Positions 6,481-8,163 of a stretch of DNA of 8,163 nt are shown piece after piece (position 1 is the first letter of the stretch; each line of letters starts with the position of its first letter). A model generated the notes under the pieces. The model made no database searches, was not told the origin of the DNA, and saw only the letters and a program-made list of their open reading frames with translations. This DNA comes from Hyphomicrobiaceae bacterium (GTDB lineage: Bacteria > Pseudomonadota > Alphaproteobacteria > Rhizobiales > JAKIUO01): assembly GCA_021647535.1 (NCBI GenBank), contig JAKIUO010000134.1, positions 1 through 8,163 on the forward strand, given 5' to 3'. The position numbers and the translations under genes were made by a program.

Positions 6481-8030
6481 GCCTGTTCCTTTTTTTCTTC
6501 AATGAAGCGTGGAAAAACACCGGTGGGCGTGGGTAAAGACGTATCCGCGATCAGCCGGTGGGCCTCCCCAAGATTTGCAAATCCGCGCTGGTCGGGAGCA
6601 ACTGCCAGCAGATCAAGCAGTTTTTCAGCTGACTGCGGCATGATCATCTGGCACAGAATAGAAACCTGACGAATGACCTCTGCCGTGACATATAAAATGG
6701 TGCCCATACGCTCTGGATCATCTTTTTTCCGCGCCCAGGGTTCTTGCGCAGCAAAATATTTATTGGCATTGGCCACGACATTAAAAATGGCCTCAAGTGC
6801 CTTGTGAATGGCCTGCTCGTCCATGGCTGTGCGCGCCTTTGGCAAGACCGCCTCAGCCTGTCCCAGAATATCCTTGTCCTCATCGCTAAATGCCGTTGGT
6901 GCCGGGATTTTGCCTGCACAATTCTTAGCGATCATCGCCAAGGAACGCTGCGCCAGATTGCCCAGGTCATTGGCCAGGTCGGCATTGATGCGATTGACAA
7001 TGGCCTCATGGCTATAACTGCCATCTTTGCCAAAGGGCACTTCGCGCATAAAGAAATAGCGCACCTGATCAAGCCCATATTTTTCAATCATCTCGAACGG
7101 GTCAACAACATTGCCCACCGATTTCGACATTTTCTCACCCTTGTTGGTCAAGAAACCATGGGCATAAACCCGTTTTGGCAAAGGCAGATCAGCTGACATC
7201 AAAAAAGCGGGCCAGTAGACGGCGTGAAAGCGCACAATATCTTTGCCGATCATGTGCAGGTCAGCAGGCCAAAACCGCCAGCGTTCACTGGTTTCATCGG
7301 GAAAACCCGCAGCTGTAATATAGTTGGTCAACGCATCAACCCACACATACATAACGTGTTTTTCATCCCCCGGGACCTTCACCCCCCAGTCAAAATTTGT
7401 CCGAGAAACTGAAATATCGCGCAAACCAGACTTGATAAAACTCACCACTTCATTTTTACGCTCCGGGGGCGCAATAAAATCCGGGTTGGCCTCAATATGG
7501 GCCAGCAGACGATCGCCAAACTCACTCAACCGGAAAAAATAGCTTTCCTCCTCCACCCACTCGACAGCGGAACCAAGCGGCTCACGACGAATACCATCCT
7601 CCCCCACTTCCGTTTCTTTTTCCTCAAAATAGGCTTCCTGGGTCACCGAATACCAACCCGCATAAGTATCAAGATAAATGTCGCCATTAGCCGCCATTCG
7701 TTTCCATATTTCTTGCGAAGATTCATGGTGGCGCTGTTCAGTGGTGCGAATAAAATCATCATAGGAAATATTGAGCGCGCCCCAGAGCTGGTCAAAAACT
7801 TCAGCATTGCGGGTGGCCAATTCAAGGGTACTGATCCCCTCCTTTTCAGCCGTTTGCTGCATTTTTAGCCCATGCTCATCTGTTCCTGTCAAAAAGAAAA
7901 CATCTCGCCCGTCGAGGCGATGAAAGCGCGCAATGGCATCGCATGCCAATGCCGTATAGGCGTGCCCGATATGGGGCACCCCATTGGGATAAAAAATAGG
8001 CGTGGTAATATAGAAGCTGTTATTTGACAT
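6477..8030 (-). CDS. metG: Methionyl-tRNA synthetase, zinc-less short form
   Basis: Class I aminoacyl-tRNA synthetase charging tRNA-Met, 517 residues. Seen: the HIGH signature HIGH at 20-23 (after FYPNGVP), KMSKS at 300-304 (in NKGEKMSKSVGNVVDP), WVDALTNYI and HMIGKDIVRFH of the catalytic core, then an alpha-helical anticodon-binding domain from about residue 360. The connective-peptide region around YAGWYSVTQEAYF (about 123-135) has no cysteines, so the zinc knuckles of E. coli MetRS are absent. The protein also stops without the EMAP-II-like tRNA-binding domain. Both features fit the short form common in alphaproteobacteria. It heads an operon with tatD and the MBL hydrolase. The Shine-Dalgarno is poor (only AGG about 8-10 nt before the ATG), but the start fits the conserved N-terminus ending just before FYITTPIFY. 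Confidence 0.97.
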   Translation of the reverse strand: MSNNSFYITTPIFYPNGVPHIGHAYTALACDAIARFHRLDGRDVFFLTGTDEHGLKMQQTAEKEGISTLELATRNAEVFDQLWGALNISYDDFIRTTEQRHHESSQEIWKRMAANGDIYLDTYAGWYSVTQEAYFEEKETEVGEDGIRREPLGSAVEWVEEESYFFRLSEFGDRLLAHIEANPDFIAPPERKNEVVSFIKSGLRDISVSRTNFDWGVKVPGDEKHVMYVWVDALTNYITAAGFPDETSERWRFWPADLHMIGKDIVRFHAVYWPAFLMSADLPLPKRVYAHGFLTNKGEKMSKSVGNVVDPFEMIEKYGLDQVRYFFMREVPFGKDGSYSHEAIVNRINADLANDLGNLAQRSLAMIAKNCAGKIPAPTAFSDEDKDILGQAEAVLPKARTAMDEQAIHKALEAIFNVVANANKYFAAQEPWARKKDDPERMGTILYVTAEVIRQVSILCQMIMPQSAEKLLDLLAVAPDQRGFANLGEAHRLIADTSLPTPTGVFPRFIEEKKEQA

Positions 8031-8087
8031 TTGAGGCCTGATTTGAATTCTTAAGAAATGGAACGGGTGATTTGGCTGTGGGCAATA

Positions 8088-8099
8088 ATTTGATCAAAT
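8088..8099 (-). promoter_or_regulatory. 12-bp palindrome at the expected metG transcription start
   Basis: ATTTGATCAAAT is a perfect palindrome immediately downstream (minus strand) of the -10 box of the predicted metG promoter, covering the position where transcription should begin (about 8093). Such placement is typical of an operator, but a 12-bp A/T-rich palindrome can also arise by chance. Confidence 0.3.
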
Positions 8100-8127
8100 A
8101 GTATAATGAGGCACTGTTTTGTATCAA
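8100..8127 (-). promoter_or_regulatory. Predicted sigma70-type promoter of the metG-tatD-hydrolase operon
   Basis: On the minus strand, TTGATA (8127-8122) and TATACT (8105-8100) each match the consensus -35 and -10 boxes at 5 of 6 positions and are separated by 16 bp. Transcription would start near 8093 and give a leader of about 60 nt before the metG ATG at 8030. The surrounding 8031-8163 is A/T-rich compared with the genes. It is the best promoter match in the window. Confidence 0.5.
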
Positions 8128-8163
8128 GATTATAAGTATCTGTTTGCTGGAATAGCATATTTG

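Noticed and set aside
8031..8163. Two minus-strand frames open from the window edge into or up to the metG start (possible 3' end of an upstream gene)
   Set aside because: The two translations are low-complexity and resemble nothing I know, including HolB. The stretch is A/T-rich and contains a good promoter, so it reads as intergenic. Sequence beyond 8163 would settle this.

Overview
This window looks like chromosomal DNA of an alphaproteobacterium. The evidence is gene content and order: radA-cvpA-purF followed by a short-chain dehydrogenase, and metG-tatD-metallo-hydrolase, are both arrangements I know from that class (from memory, not searched). The MetRS also lacks a zinc knuckle and PurF lacks a full Fe-S ligand set. 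Base composition is moderate (G+C somewhat below 50% by eye), lower than in rhizobia or caulobacters and compatible with a marine or host-associated lineage. The species cannot be named from this window.

Left part, + strand (1-2588): the C-terminal end of RadA, then CvpA, then complete PurF (glutamine PRPP amidotransferase, first step of purine synthesis). They are separated by 75-80 bp gaps with a ribosome binding site before each start and no strong terminator between them.

Middle (2589-4154): a single-gene unit encoding a secreted protein that resembles TAXI-type periplasmic solute receptors. It sits between purF and the SDR gene, with about 216 bp on each side, a good Shine-Dalgarno and a strong rho-independent terminator. 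Its C-terminus carries a Lys/Glu/Ala/Met-rich tail with an 18-residue tandem repeat punctuated by proline. On a helical wheel the tail gives an apolipoprotein-like (class A) amphipathic helix. This is the most unusual item here.

Right part: an SDR oxidoreductase (+, 4155-4871) meets a three-gene minus-strand operon metG-tatD-MBL hydrolase (8030 down to 4868). The operon is joined by two ATGA start/stop overlaps. Its last stop codon overlaps the SDR stop codon in a shared TTAA. A plausible sigma70-type promoter with a 12-bp palindrome at its expected start point lies upstream of metG near the right edge. No tRNA, rRNA, CRISPR array or insertion sequence was seen.

Most of the window is housekeeping: DNA repair, purine synthesis, tRNA charging and hydrolase quality-control functions. 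Only the TAXI-like gene looks accessory.
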